Program-made: the position numbers and the translations under genes
Source of the DNA: Alloclostridium intestinigallinarum
Lineage (GTDB): Bacteria > Bacillota > Clostridia > Christensenellales > UBA3700
Length of the DNA: 64,000 bases
Reading direction: 5' to 3'
Assembly (NCBI GenBank): GCA_904393845.1
Contig: CAJFNB010000001.1
Span: 132,082 to 196,081, forward strand
Part shown: positions 24,665-34,085 of the stretch, one piece after another
Layout: the number at the start of each line of letters is the position of its first letter
Position numbering within the stretch: the first letter of the stretch is position 1
Notes under the pieces: generated by a model
What the model saw: the letters and a program-made list of their open reading frames with translations, nothing else
Told to the model about the DNA's origin: nothing
The model's database searches: none

Positions 24665-25499
24665 GTCCTTGTTTATCGCATGTATGGCGATCGTCGTATG
24701 TATAGCCGTACTGCTCATCATATGGCTGATATTCGCCGCCGTACGCAAAGCAACGCACGGTGGGAAAACGATTACCGTGGACGGCGCGGAATATATGCTC
24801 GTCCCGGTAGGCGAAAATCCCGAAAAATACAGACGGCGGGAACAGCGCCGCAACGCCGCGGCGGAAACCGGGCACGTTTCGCAGATAACGGAATCGCCCG
24901 TATATCCCGCAAACGCCCGCGGAGAGGCTCTTCCCGCCGCGGAAAACGCCCGTTCGGAAGTTGCGGCAACCGTTGAAGAAAGCACGCGGCAGGAAGAGAC
25001 GGCAGCTCCCGCGGAAAGCGCGGCTTCTCCGCTGACGCGTGAAGGAGAGATCACTCTCCGCCGCAGCGCCGCCGTACCATACGAAGAAGCGTACGCCGCC
25101 CTTTCTCCCGAAGAAAAGGGGTACGTGGACGATATCCTGTCCCACGCGATGACCAAGGAAGGCGCGAAGCAGGTCGTCAACGAACACGCCGCCTGCGTTT
25201 ACTTCGGTAAAAAACAGCTCGTGCGCATACTCCTGCGCCGCGGCAGGATCACGGCGCGTATGCAGGTGCAGAACAACGCGCTTGCAAGTTACGCCGACGA
25301 CAACAACTTCAACCTGCGCGAAAAGCCCGTGGACGTACGCGTGGAAAGCGCCGAAACAGCCGGCTACGTCAAAGGCGTCATAGACATCAACTATTCCGCA
25401 TTCAAAGAAGAACGCGGGAAGAAAGAGGCGCGCCAAAAGGAAGAACGGCGCATAAAGCGTATGCAAAAACGCGGACAGACGCCGCAGGACAACGGTTAA
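24657..25499 (+). CDS. Single-pass membrane protein of the SipW cluster
   Basis: A 280-residue protein that I cannot place in a family. One membrane helix (about residues 5-30) is followed by a disordered Ala/Glu-rich linker (50-130), a folded domain starting SPEEKGYVDDILSHAM (about 150-240) and a strongly basic tail (EERGKKEARQKEERR). The ATG at 24657 overlaps the sipW stop and sits behind the GAGGTG ribosome site. It may organise export or assembly of the fibre proteins on the cytoplasmic side. Topology is a guess. Confidence 0.65.
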   Translation: MTESLFIACMAIVVCIAVLLIIWLIFAAVRKATHGGKTITVDGAEYMLVPVGENPEKYRRREQRRNAAAETGHVSQITESPVYPANARGEALPAAENARSEVAATVEESTRQEETAAPAESAASPLTREGEITLRRSAAVPYEEAYAALSPEEKGYVDDILSHAMTKEGAKQVVNEHAACVYFGKKQLVRILLRRGRITARMQVQNNALASYADDNNFNLREKPVDVRVESAETAGYVKGVIDINYSAFKEERGKKEARQKEERRIKRMQKRGQTPQDNG

Positions 25500-25506
25500 T
25501 TTTTAA

Positions 25507-25530
25507 TGCCGCGGGCAGGCGTCCGCGGCA
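25507..25530 (+). promoter_or_regulatory. Intercistronic hairpin before the first TasA-like gene
   Basis: TGCCGCGG and CCGCGGCA form an 8-bp stem with an 8-nt loop, ending two bases before the AAGGAG ribosome site. With no T-run it is probably a 5' stabiliser or processing site that raises expression of the structural genes over sipW. Confidence 0.5.
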
Positions 25531-25543
25531 AAGGAGATAAAAA

Positions 25544-26230
25544 ATGAAGAGCAAAGCAATTATGATTTCCGCCGCAGTCGTCCTGCTGTGCGCCGCCGTC
25601 GTGATAGGCGCGTCTTTCGCCCTGTTTTCACAACAGACAGCGGTGGAGACTTACCTTTCCGCAGGTCGGCTGAGCGCAAATCTGGTACGCACCGATCTCA
25701 AGGGGCAGTTTGTGGACGGAAACGGAATACTCGGGGCGGAAACGACCGTGGACGAGGACGTGGACCTTTCCGATACGGACAACACCACGAACGCCGCCTT
25801 TGCATTCGGAAGCAATTCTTCCGTCATTTACAACGTCCCCGGCGTTTGGGAAGAAGCATTTTTCCGGCTGACCAACAGCGGCAACGTGGCTTTTGACAGC
25901 ACGCTGGCGTTTTCGTTCGTGGATAATGCCCCTTCGGCAGACACCCCCGAATCGCGCCTGGCGGACAAACTTGTCGTAACCGTTTCCGACAACCTCGGCA
26001 GCGTGCTTAAGACAGGTTCTCTTACCGAAGTGGTAAACGGCGGAGCAATCACCCTGAACACGCGCCAGCTTGCGGGCGGCAGTTTCGTATTCAGAATAAA
26101 AATAGAACTGCCCTACGAAAGCGGCAGCGCGGACGACGGCACGGGCGAAACCATTATGAACGCCAATCTCAGGTTCACCTTCACCGTAACGGCGACGCAG
26201 ACCGTTGAAGAAGGCGCAATATCCGATTAA
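25544..26230 (+). CDS. TasA/camelysin-like SipW substrate 1
   Basis: A 228-residue exported protein. The signal region ends IGASFALFSQQ, the SipW-type cleavage context (G-A/S-x-F-A-L-F). The mature part is beta-rich; WEEAFFRLTNSGNVAFDST near residue 103 and FRIKIELPYESG near 185 are like TasA-family strands. There is no LPXTG or second membrane helix, so it is likely released to form a surface polymer. A strong ribosome site AAGGAG precedes it. First of four paralogous precursors in tandem. Confidence 0.8.
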   Translation: MKSKAIMISAAVVLLCAAVVIGASFALFSQQTAVETYLSAGRLSANLVRTDLKGQFVDGNGILGAETTVDEDVDLSDTDNTTNAAFAFGSNSSVIYNVPGVWEEAFFRLTNSGNVAFDSTLAFSFVDNAPSADTPESRLADKLVVTVSDNLGSVLKTGSLTEVVNGGAITLNTRQLAGGSFVFRIKIELPYESGSADDGTGETIMNANLRFTFTVTATQTVEEGAISD

Positions 26231-26248
26231 CAAAGGGAGGAGTAAAAA

Positions 26249-26920
26249 ATGAGCAAAAAAACGGCAGTCATATCCGCAGGACTTATAGCCCTGCTCTGCG
26301 CGGCGCTGATAATAGGTTCCACTTTCGCTCTTTTCGCGGTAAACCGTTCTTCCGAGATAGCGGTTACCACTGGCAGCGTGGACATCTCCGCAGAATTGAG
26401 CAATCTTTCCACGGCGAGCCTCAGCCCCGGCGCCGACAACATGCCCAACGACCCTGCCGGCACTTTCGCGACCGGCGGTACCGCCGCCCTGGACGGTGAA
26501 ACAGGCAGGATAACCCTGACCAACGTAATCCCCGGCGACAGCGCCACCTTTACGCTTACCGTAACCAATACCGGCAATAACGCCGCAAAAGTGCGCGTTG
26601 ACGTCGCAAAAACGGTAGACGAAGGTGCGGAAAACGCCGCGGACGAACTGCTTGTGACGGTGAAAAACGGCGACGCTGACTTTGCAACGGGCGTTTGGAC
26701 GTGCGGCGCGGACAACGGCGCGCTTGTGCTGAATCCGGAAGAAACCCTCGTCCTTACCGTAACCGTCGCTCTGGATAAGGACGCTACCCAGCCCGTAAAC
26801 GATATAACCGGGGCGGTTGAACAGCTTATCTCATCCGCAACCGTGAAGATAACCGTCTACGCGGGACAGGCGAACGCTTCCGACGGCGATTTGGACGGAG
26901 CGCTCGGCTTAAGAGCATAA
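26249..26920 (+). CDS. TasA/camelysin-like SipW substrate 2
   Basis: A 223-residue exported protein with signal motif IGSTFALFAV. ITLTNVIPGDSATFTLTVTN near residue 92 is the clearest camelysin-type strand pair in this cluster (split: NVIPGDSATF, LTVTNTGN). The ribosome site is AAAGGGAGGAG. It is acidic and rich in Ala, Thr and Val. It follows substrate 1 by 18 bp. Confidence 0.8.
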   Translation: MSKKTAVISAGLIALLCAALIIGSTFALFAVNRSSEIAVTTGSVDISAELSNLSTASLSPGADNMPNDPAGTFATGGTAALDGETGRITLTNVIPGDSATFTLTVTNTGNNAAKVRVDVAKTVDEGAENAADELLVTVKNGDADFATGVWTCGADNGALVLNPEETLVLTVTVALDKDATQPVNDITGAVEQLISSATVKITVYAGQANASDGDLDGALGLRA

Positions 26921-26936
26921 CGGGAGGACGAATACG

Positions 26937-27599
26937 ATGACACGCACCAAAAAAACGGCTTTACTTATTTCCGCGCTGGCAATCGTCCTGTGCGCGGCGG
27001 TGATAACGGGCGCGACTTTCGCCCTGTTCACAGACGGCGAACAATACGCAATCGGCGTGAATACCGGCAAAATAGACGTGGAAGGCACTCTCACCCTGGA
27101 CAGCGCGTGGTCGGAAGCCCAGACAACCGGCGAAAGAGAGGAAGCTGTCGTTTCCGGTAATTCCGCCACCGTGGCGCAGGGCGGCACCGTCACGCTTACG
27201 GAAGGCAACACGGTTACGTTCAACCTTATGTCTTTGGGCGACGGCGCAAAGATGAGTCTTTCGTTTGCAAACAACAGCACCGTAAATATGCAGTACCGCA
27301 TAACCGTGTCCGTTACCGGGGAAGCTACAAGCGAATTTTTAAGGGATAACCTCACCATAAAGGTAGGCGACGGCGACGCGGTCAATATGTTCAATGCGGA
27401 AGATACCGTGTACACGATCACCGACTGGACGGCGGTTGCCGCAAACTCGGCAATAGATACGGTATCTTTTGAAATCGCCCTGCCCTGGAGCGCGCTTTCC
27501 GCAAGCGAAGGTCTGGCGGAAAACCAATCCGTAAGCATTACGGTAAGCATGGAGGCAATACAGGGCAACGCGGACGCTTCCGCACAGGCTAACGCATAA
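26937..27599 (+). CDS. TasA/camelysin-like SipW substrate 3
   Basis: A 220-residue exported protein. The signal motif ITGATFALFTDGEQ is closest to the TasA/SipW consensus. It shares VNTGKIDVEGT, LGDGAKMSLSF, NMQYRITVSV, DFLRDNLTIKV-like strands and ALPWSAL with the N-terminal domain of the next gene, so those two are recent paralogues or partners. GGGAGG precedes the ATG. No Cys in the mature part. Confidence 0.8.
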   Translation: MTRTKKTALLISALAIVLCAAVITGATFALFTDGEQYAIGVNTGKIDVEGTLTLDSAWSEAQTTGEREEAVVSGNSATVAQGGTVTLTEGNTVTFNLMSLGDGAKMSLSFANNSTVNMQYRITVSVTGEATSEFLRDNLTIKVGDGDAVNMFNAEDTVYTITDWTAVAANSAIDTVSFEIALPWSALSASEGLAENQSVSITVSMEAIQGNADASAQANA

Positions 27600-27627
27600 T
27601 TTTCCCGCCGGAACCGTTCGGTAAACA

Positions 27628-27642
27628 GCGGAGTTTCTCCGC
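27628..27642 (+). promoter_or_regulatory. Hairpin in the leader of the large adhesin gene
   Basis: GCGGAG-TTT-CTCCGC forms a perfect 6-bp stem in the 119-bp gap between substrate 3 and the large beta-helix gene. It has no T-run. Together with the long gap it suggests separate control or mRNA processing. Confidence 0.4.
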
Positions 27643-27718
27643 CCCAACATAAACCGCACGCACCTTTGGCGGAAACGTAGAAAACAATTTTTTGCTAAGG
27701 CAAAGAGAGGTATTAAGT

Positions 27719-30268
27719 ATGACAAAATCAAGCAAAAGAACAGCTATCGTAATGGCTTTGATAACCGTTGCGCTTTGCGCTGCGGTGATTGCGGGCGCTA
27801 CTTTCGCATTGTTCTCTTCCTCCGTAACCAACGACATCAACGTAAACACGGGTGATATCGCCATTTCTTCCACGGTGGAATTGACTAATGCGTGGAGCAC
27901 ATCGCAGGGCGGCGAACAAGTCACCGCAGAAAACAGCGGAAGCGAAACTTCCCTTATTTTTCCCGCAACCGGCGGCAGTGTAAGCGTCGGTGAAGACGGA
28001 CGTATATCCATTTCCGGCATGGGTCTGGGCGACGGCGCAACTTTCAGCATTACCCTCGACATGAAATACTCCATCAATATGAAGTACTCTCTGGTACTCA
28101 AGACAAATACCGCAGACGATTTCCTGCGCAATAATCTCCAGGTAACCGTAGCGGATAATCCTGCAGTATCTTTGGCGGACGGAAGCGTATATATCATACC
28201 GTGGACTAACGCAGATTCGGTAACAGACTCAACCCCGGCAAGCGCACGCGTGACGGCTTCTTTCAGCCTTTCGCTTCCCTGGAGCGCAATTGACTCCGCT
28301 CCCGTCGGCGGTTCTTCCATCTCCCTTGCTCTCGTAACAAGCGGCGTTCAGGTGAACGCTTTGGCAGTATCCGGCAGTCCTTCCGGCAGCAACGAATATT
28401 ACGTCACCAACCAGGACGAATTGGATAAGGCGCTTACGGCTATGGAGAGCGGCGATTCCGTATACCTTGCCGGAGATGAAAGCAATTGGACAACCGCAAA
28501 TATATCCTTCAACGAAAATAAGAGCATTTCCGTATACGGCAGCCGCGTAGGTACGCTTACGGTGAACGCTCTCAACGCTTCCATCGACTACTACATAGAG
28601 TACACCGAACTGATAAATTCCGCAGTTGTCGCGGCTAACTCCCTGCACATTTACGGACAAGTCGGCTCGGCACAGGTAAACGGCGGACGAATAGTCTTCG
28701 AATCGGAGTCAATCGTGGCAAAGCTTGCCGCCGTTCCCGCCGAAAATACGCACGTTGAAGTGGAGTTTGCGCAGAACACCGCCGTGACCAAATCCGTAAC
28801 TGTAAACACTTCCGCAAGCGGTTCTTCCACCAATCTTAGCATAGCGGAAAACGTTACCGTTCCTTCGCTCTCGGTTGAAGGAAGCGGCAAAGTTGCCATT
28901 GACAACAACGGCGTTATCGAAGATTCTACCGTTGACGAAGGCTCTTCCGTTACCGCCAACAGCAAGGTGACGGACGAAGCTTCCCTGCGCGGCGCGCTCG
29001 CCCTTGGCGGCGAAGTAACGCTGGAAAGCGATATTGCACTTAATGTTCCTTACTATGATACGACTTCTTTGGTGCCGATTTTAACAATAGTAAAGAACAC
29101 TAATCTAAATCTTAATGGCAAAAAGATTTATCTAAGCCTTGCTCCCAATACTCAATTACTGCATACACCTGCCATCTTATGTGTTGATGGTGCAACTGTG
29201 GAAATTAACGGCGATGGTATTATCGACGCCGAAGCAGGCGATAATAATTCTTATGGCATCAACATTATAAACAACGGTTCACTTACCGTAAATAGCGGTA
29301 CAATATATGGCGCAATAACCGCAATTCAAGTACAAAAAGGTACCCTCGTAATAAAAGACGGCTTTTTTGACTTCGCAGAAACGGCAAATGCTTCTGCTCC
29401 CGCAGAATATAAAAAATATATTATAAACGCAATTGACGCCAATTGGAAAAATGGCTCTGCCAACATAACGATATATGGCGGAACTTTTGGGCACAATTAC
29501 AGCGTCTCTCCGGAAGCAGACGGCAAGCTTTATTTACCCGACGGCTACGGCGTTGTGCAGGAAGGCGATTACTACACCGTCAAGGAAATAGCGACCAATC
29601 CCGGCAAAGAATACCTTGCCGGTTCTGCCGCGGCTTTGAACAACCTGATTAGCAACAGCGCTAAAAACATCGTCATAAGCGATGACTTCAATATCGGCAC
29701 GGCAGGAGCTGTAACAACCGGCATTAACATTTCAAACGGAACTTTCTCCATCGACCTGAATGGTCACACGCTTACCAATGTCGGTACCGGCTTTGCTTTT
29801 GCCGTCAGCGGCTCCGATACGCAACTTACCCTGAAAGATTCTTCCAAAGAACAGTCGGGCACGATTTACGGCGGTAAGGGCGGCAACAACCAGGTACTCA
29901 ACGTTTCGGGCGGAGCAACCGTGGACATTTACGGTGGAAATTATACCGTAGGTCCCGACAATAACGGTCAGGGCAACTCCTGCATCGAAGTTGCGGGTCT
30001 CGGCGGCACTATGAATATTTACGGCGGCACTTTTTCCAGCGAGGCGGCTTACAACGGTTTTTACTACGTGCTGAACACCACCCAGACGCAGGGCACGACG
30101 GGCGCGATATTTGTTTACGGCGGTAAATTCCTGCATTTCGACCCTTCCAAGGGCGATGACAGCTCCACCTCCAACGGCGGCAGTAATTCTTCCGTTCAAA
30201 GCAGCTATCTTGCGGAAGGTTACGTTTCCGCAGCAAGCGGCGAATACTTCATCGTGCAGGAAGCCTGA
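27719..30268 (+). CDS. Large SipW-dependent surface protein with beta-helix repeats
   Basis: An 849-residue exported protein. The signal motif IAGATFALFSSS is followed by a TasA-like domain (residues about 35-220) matching substrate 3. Three beta-helix blocks follow: about 225-430, 430-610 and 625-849. Their repeats include GATVEINGDG, GSLTVNSGTIYG, ITIYGGTFG, DLNGHTLTN and ATVDIYGGNYT, typical of right-handed beta-helix adhesins and polysaccharide-binding proteins. No anchor motif is seen. The DNA for the second block (about 29035-29510) is much richer in A+T than the rest. The ATG at 27719 follows AGAGAGG. Confidence 0.8.
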   Translation: MTKSSKRTAIVMALITVALCAAVIAGATFALFSSSVTNDINVNTGDIAISSTVELTNAWSTSQGGEQVTAENSGSETSLIFPATGGSVSVGEDGRISISGMGLGDGATFSITLDMKYSINMKYSLVLKTNTADDFLRNNLQVTVADNPAVSLADGSVYIIPWTNADSVTDSTPASARVTASFSLSLPWSAIDSAPVGGSSISLALVTSGVQVNALAVSGSPSGSNEYYVTNQDELDKALTAMESGDSVYLAGDESNWTTANISFNENKSISVYGSRVGTLTVNALNASIDYYIEYTELINSAVVAANSLHIYGQVGSAQVNGGRIVFESESIVAKLAAVPAENTHVEVEFAQNTAVTKSVTVNTSASGSSTNLSIAENVTVPSLSVEGSGKVAIDNNGVIEDSTVDEGSSVTANSKVTDEASLRGALALGGEVTLESDIALNVPYYDTTSLVPILTIVKNTNLNLNGKKIYLSLAPNTQLLHTPAILCVDGATVEINGDGIIDAEAGDNNSYGINIINNGSLTVNSGTIYGAITAIQVQKGTLVIKDGFFDFAETANASAPAEYKKYIINAIDANWKNGSANITIYGGTFGHNYSVSPEADGKLYLPDGYGVVQEGDYYTVKEIATNPGKEYLAGSAAALNNLISNSAKNIVISDDFNIGTAGAVTTGINISNGTFSIDLNGHTLTNVGTGFAFAVSGSDTQLTLKDSSKEQSGTIYGGKGGNNQVLNVSGGATVDIYGGNYTVGPDNNGQGNSCIEVAGLGGTMNIYGGTFSSEAAYNGFYYVLNTTQTQGTTGAIFVYGGKFLHFDPSKGDDSSTSNGGSNSSVQSSYLAEGYVSAASGEYFIVQEA

Positions 30269-30290
30269 CGCGAACCGGGTTTTTCTACAC

Positions 30291-30323
30291 AAAAGCGGCG
30301 CGCATTTATGCACGCCGCTTTTT
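30291..30323. terminator. Bidirectional terminator
   Basis: AAAGCGGCG and CGCCGCTTT pair around a short loop, with T-runs on both strands. It serves the convergent adhesin and glycosidase genes. Confidence 0.85.
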
Positions 30324-30400
30324 ATATCCGCCCCACAATAATTTTCCGTCGCAAAACTCCGCAAGTCCCACGAAAACGGTTTTTCCGTAATAGGCGTTTT

Positions 30401-32593
30401 TTATTTTTCTATCTTGTTCAATTCGTCGTTCAGCCTTGCTATCATATCGTCGGGGACGGAATCGCCAAGCATCGAAATAATGCGCTTTATCTTCATTCCG
30501 CTTGCCATACGCATCATCGCGGGGCTTATCTTCGGCAGGTTTCTGCCCCTTTCTTCCATATACCTTGCCGTCTCTTCCAGCACGGTCTGCACCAGCTTTT
30601 CTCCCTGCGGCTTTGCCATAACCTCGCCTAATTTGTCGTGTATGGAAAATCTGCCCTCGGGGGCGGTATATTTCGCGTATTTCAAATCTTCTTCTCCTTT
30701 GCCTTTTTCCGCTTTTTTGCGCACGCGGAAAATTTTCGCCTCTGCGCGGCAGCCTTCCGCAACGGCTGCCACTTTAACAACTCTTTTCAGCGGCACTTCA
30801 AAAGTAAATACCTTGTCGCCCTTTTTGGTTTCAAAGGCGTTTTTGCCCACGTAAAGCGTAACCTCGGGAAGGTTGGAATAAACTTTTATAACGCACTTCT
30901 CCCCTGCGCGCGCCTGCTTTTCCCCGCCCGCGATATGCACAAAGGGCGAATTGCTCCAATACGCCTTGTACAGGTAGAACGGGTCCTTTTTCACCTTTCT
31001 GTCATAGGAAACAAGCCCCTTGTTGTTCATTCCCTTCACGCCGCCCTCGTCGCGCGCGGCGGAAGCAAAGTCGAACATATTCCATATATGCGTTGCCCAC
31101 AGCCACGGGCGCTCCGAGATGATTTTTGCCATCTTCTCGTGGTATTCCGCCTGATATTCCAAAGAATAATCGCCGCGGCGCGGGAAAAGCGCGTGTCTGC
31201 CGACTATACCTTCGCAACCGTATTCGGAAAGTCCCAAAGCGCGGCGGGGAAAATGTTCGCGGAAATCGTCCAGCCAGACGGCGTTGTCCTCCGTTTCACC
31301 GGCATACCAGCCGAAATAGTGGTTGTAGGAAACTACGTCGGCGGCTTTTGATACCTCGCTTTCGGGATCTTCGGGACTGAAGCACGCCTGAACGGTAAAG
31401 CGCGTGGAATCCAGCGCGTGCGCTTCCTTATCCAGCTTTTCAAGAAGCGGAAGCGGGTCGCCCTTTTCCATGGTAACTTCGTTGCCTATCCCCCAGCACA
31501 CAATACTAGGGTGGTGGTAATTTTGTATTATCAGTTCTTTCAGTTGCGCAAGGGCGTTTTCGTCGCCGCCGTCGTATCCGCTTATAAACGGAATCTCCGT
31601 CCACACGCACAGACCCTCTTCGTCCGCAAAGTCGTATACCGCCCGTCCGTGCTGGTAGTGGGCAAGCCGCAGGGTGTTCGCGCCTATCTCTTTAATAAGC
31701 TCGAAGTCCTGCCTACGCTTTTCGTTATGCACCGCCCAGCCGTCGCCCGCGCGGTCCTGGTGCATAGCCACGCCGCGGAGCGGCACTCTTTCCCCGTTCA
31801 GGGTAAAGCCGTTTTCGTCGGCAGCCGCCCTACGAATACCGAATTTAATAATTCTCTCGTCCCACTTGCGTATACCGTCGGTTATTGCAAGGCGCGCTTC
31901 GTACATCAGCGGAGCCTTTTTGCCCTGCCATAGCCGCGGGTTTTCCAGCCTGAACGACACGCGCGCGTTTTCGCAGGGCACATCCGCTTCTGCGACCTTT
32001 TCGCCCAGAAAAGTCAGGGCGACGTCCACTTTCAGGTCGCTCCTGGGGTTGGTGACGTAGGCGGTGACGTCCACTTCCGCCGTTCCGTCATCTTTCAACG
32101 CGGGGGTTATCTTGACTCCGTCCGAGCCGAAATAATCTAAGTCAAAGCGCGTACGCGACGCGGTTATCAGATATACGTCGCGGTAAAGTCCGCCGAAAAA
32201 CGTAAAGTCCGCCGTATGCGGATATATCCCCTCTTTGTCGCGGCTGTCCACGCGCACGACTATCTCGTTTTCGCCGCTTTTAAGCAGTTTGGTAACGTCG
32301 AAACGGAAGAGGGAAAAGCCGCCCTCGTGCCTGCCCGCGAGCGCCTTGTTCACGTAAACTTCGGCAACGGAAAAAGCCGCCCCGAATTCCAGATAATACG
32401 ACGCGCCTATGCACTTGTAGACGGTGAGCGTCCTTGTGTAAACGCCCGTGCCGCGCCTGTAATTCGCGTTTGTGCCGTCCCTGTCGTTCCAGGTATGCGG
32501 CAGAGACACCGTCTGCAGGTGCGACATTATCGCCGTGCCGGCGTCGCCTTCGAGATAAAATTTCCAGCCGATATTGAGATTTTCCCTTTTCAT
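30401..32593 (-). CDS. Glycoside hydrolase family 2 enzyme
   Basis: A 730-residue cytoplasmic glycosidase (no signal peptide). The sugar-binding sandwich (residues 1-170; GWKFYLEGD, SLPHTWND, YRRGTGVYTR), the Ig-like domain (175-270) and the barrel (270-570) are complete. The acid/base Glu is in WGIGNEV and the nucleophile Glu in LSEYGCEG. It could be a beta-galactosidase or beta-glucuronidase; I cannot tell which. A helical C-terminal tail of about 100 residues is not part of the standard enzyme. The ATG at 32593 was chosen because the -10 box lies 6 nt upstream, suggesting a leaderless mRNA. Confidence 0.93.
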   Translation of the reverse strand: MKRENLNIGWKFYLEGDAGTAIMSHLQTVSLPHTWNDRDGTNANYRRGTGVYTRTLTVYKCIGASYYLEFGAAFSVAEVYVNKALAGRHEGGFSLFRFDVTKLLKSGENEIVVRVDSRDKEGIYPHTADFTFFGGLYRDVYLITASRTRFDLDYFGSDGVKITPALKDDGTAEVDVTAYVTNPRSDLKVDVALTFLGEKVAEADVPCENARVSFRLENPRLWQGKKAPLMYEARLAITDGIRKWDERIIKFGIRRAAADENGFTLNGERVPLRGVAMHQDRAGDGWAVHNEKRRQDFELIKEIGANTLRLAHYQHGRAVYDFADEEGLCVWTEIPFISGYDGGDENALAQLKELIIQNYHHPSIVCWGIGNEVTMEKGDPLPLLEKLDKEAHALDSTRFTVQACFSPEDPESEVSKAADVVSYNHYFGWYAGETEDNAVWLDDFREHFPRRALGLSEYGCEGIVGRHALFPRRGDYSLEYQAEYHEKMAKIISERPWLWATHIWNMFDFASAARDEGGVKGMNNKGLVSYDRKVKKDPFYLYKAYWSNSPFVHIAGGEKQARAGEKCVIKVYSNLPEVTLYVGKNAFETKKGDKVFTFEVPLKRVVKVAAVAEGCRAEAKIFRVRKKAEKGKGEEDLKYAKYTAPEGRFSIHDKLGEVMAKPQGEKLVQTVLEETARYMEERGRNLPKISPAMMRMASGMKIKRIISMLGDSVPDDMIARLNDELNKIEK

Positions 32594-32599
32594 AAGTAC

Positions 32600-32628
32600 A
32601 GTATAGCACAAAACTCCGCGGCGGGCAA
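32600..32628 (-). promoter_or_regulatory. Promoter of the GH2 gene, probably leaderless
   Basis: TTGCCC (32628-32623), 17 bp, TATACT (32605-32600), then 6 nt to the ATG. The same spacing occurs at 6.2 and 53.8 kb. Confidence 0.75.
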
Positions 32629-32819
32629 CAGTGATTATTTAACGGCTTATTTACGGTTGCCTTTTTACCGCCGTATGTGCTACCATAGTAACGGTGAGCA
32701 GCAGCTCTGCCGTATAAAACGGGAAATACGGGAAAAGGAAGCGTTGTTATATGGCATTGCCGCCGGAAGGCGGAAGGCTTTCGCCGTGCGAAAGAATGAA
32801 AGTATCTTGATTTGCCCGT

Positions 32820-34085
32820 ATGGAATTCGAATTCGAAAACAAAGTATTGACCGGTATAAAGCCCGGATTTAAGGTCGGAGTGATAACGGACTCCCAGCTT
32901 TCTCCCTTCTTCTGGAAGAAGATGAATACCTTCGAGCGCAATCTGCGCCTTGCCTGCGTGAGAATGGCGGCGCTTAAACCCGACGTTCTGATATTTGCCG
33001 GCGACATATGCAATATCGCCTCGAACTGCGCCTATAAGCGGTTTATGCGCGCTCTTGAAGACGCGTTTTCGGAAAACAAGCCGCAGTTTATGGTGATAAT
33101 GGGAAACCACGATTATTTCCCCGCGCCCGAAATAGGCTGTCTGCGCAGGAAAAAATTCGTTAAAAACACGCACTTTCCGCCCTTCTGGCACTACGTGGCG
33201 GGCGGTTACAGATTCGTAGGCGCGTCCCCCGACTGCCACAGCCTTTACCGCGGTTACGACAAGGTGGCGGACGCGCTGCGCCGCGAACTTGACAAAGCGG
33301 TGGCGGCAAGCGGAAAACGACCCGTCACCCTGGTTACGCACAACGCGGTGAAAAATACCGTTTACGGCTCCGACCGCTGGGGCGACGAAAGCCTTGCCTT
33401 TTTGAAGGATTATCCCACCGTGGTGCACATTTCGGGACATCTGCACTACTCCATGCTAGATGAAAGGAGTTTGCACATAGGCGACTTTATCTCGCTGGGG
33501 GCGCAGTCCACCGCATACGTCGAGATGGACGGGGGTATGGCGAACGGCTCCGTCCCGCCGCTGGCGCACGACTCGGCAATGGGCTATCTGCTGGAATACT
33601 CCCTTTCCGGGATAACGGTGAAGCGCGTGAATATGGTTACCGGCGACGAGGAGAAGAAGAATATGCGCCTTGTAATACCTTCTTCCCTGGACAGAGACGT
33701 TCTTGAAGAGCTTAAACTCTCCCGTCCCGCCGCGGGCACTCCCGAAATGGTGGCGGAAACCGGGCTTTGCGAGATAAAGGACGGACGCACCTACCTGGTG
33801 TTCGACAGGGGCAGGGACGACGACTTCGTGCACTCTTACAAGGTAGTGTACGACACGGGCGAAGTGCAGTATTATTATTCCGATTTTTACCGCGGACTTA
33901 CGCGCGTTTCCCCCACCGTGCGGCTGCAGGTCTACCGCATGCCCAAAGGGGTATATTCCGCGGACGTGTATGCGGTCAACTCGGCGGGGAAAGTGAGCAA
34001 ATCCGCCGTACATATAGACGATATAAAAGTTTTGAAAAAGCGCAGATATCCTCTTGAATTTGCGCCTGACGCGAGGTATTTATGA
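32820..34085 (+). CDS. Calcineurin-like metallophosphoesterase with Fn3-like tail
   Basis: A 421-residue cytoplasmic protein. Metal-site blocks are present: AGDICN near residue 61, MGNHDY near 97, VTHNAV near 165 and SGHLHYS near 208. The first block reads TDSQ where DxH is usual, so one metal-binding His is replaced by Gln. Residues about 310-410 resemble a fibronectin type III domain (SYKVVYDTGEVQYYYSDFY, split: VVYDTGEV). The substrate is unknown. The HAD phosphatase that follows overlaps by ATGA, so the two probably act together. Confidence 0.85.
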   Translation: MEFEFENKVLTGIKPGFKVGVITDSQLSPFFWKKMNTFERNLRLACVRMAALKPDVLIFAGDICNIASNCAYKRFMRALEDAFSENKPQFMVIMGNHDYFPAPEIGCLRRKKFVKNTHFPPFWHYVAGGYRFVGASPDCHSLYRGYDKVADALRRELDKAVAASGKRPVTLVTHNAVKNTVYGSDRWGDESLAFLKDYPTVVHISGHLHYSMLDERSLHIGDFISLGAQSTAYVEMDGGMANGSVPPLAHDSAMGYLLEYSLSGITVKRVNMVTGDEEKKNMRLVIPSSLDRDVLEELKLSRPAAGTPEMVAETGLCEIKDGRTYLVFDRGRDDDFVHSYKVVYDTGEVQYYYSDFYRGLTRVSPTVRLQVYRMPKGVYSADVYAVNSAGKVSKSAVHIDDIKVLKKRRYPLEFAPDARYL

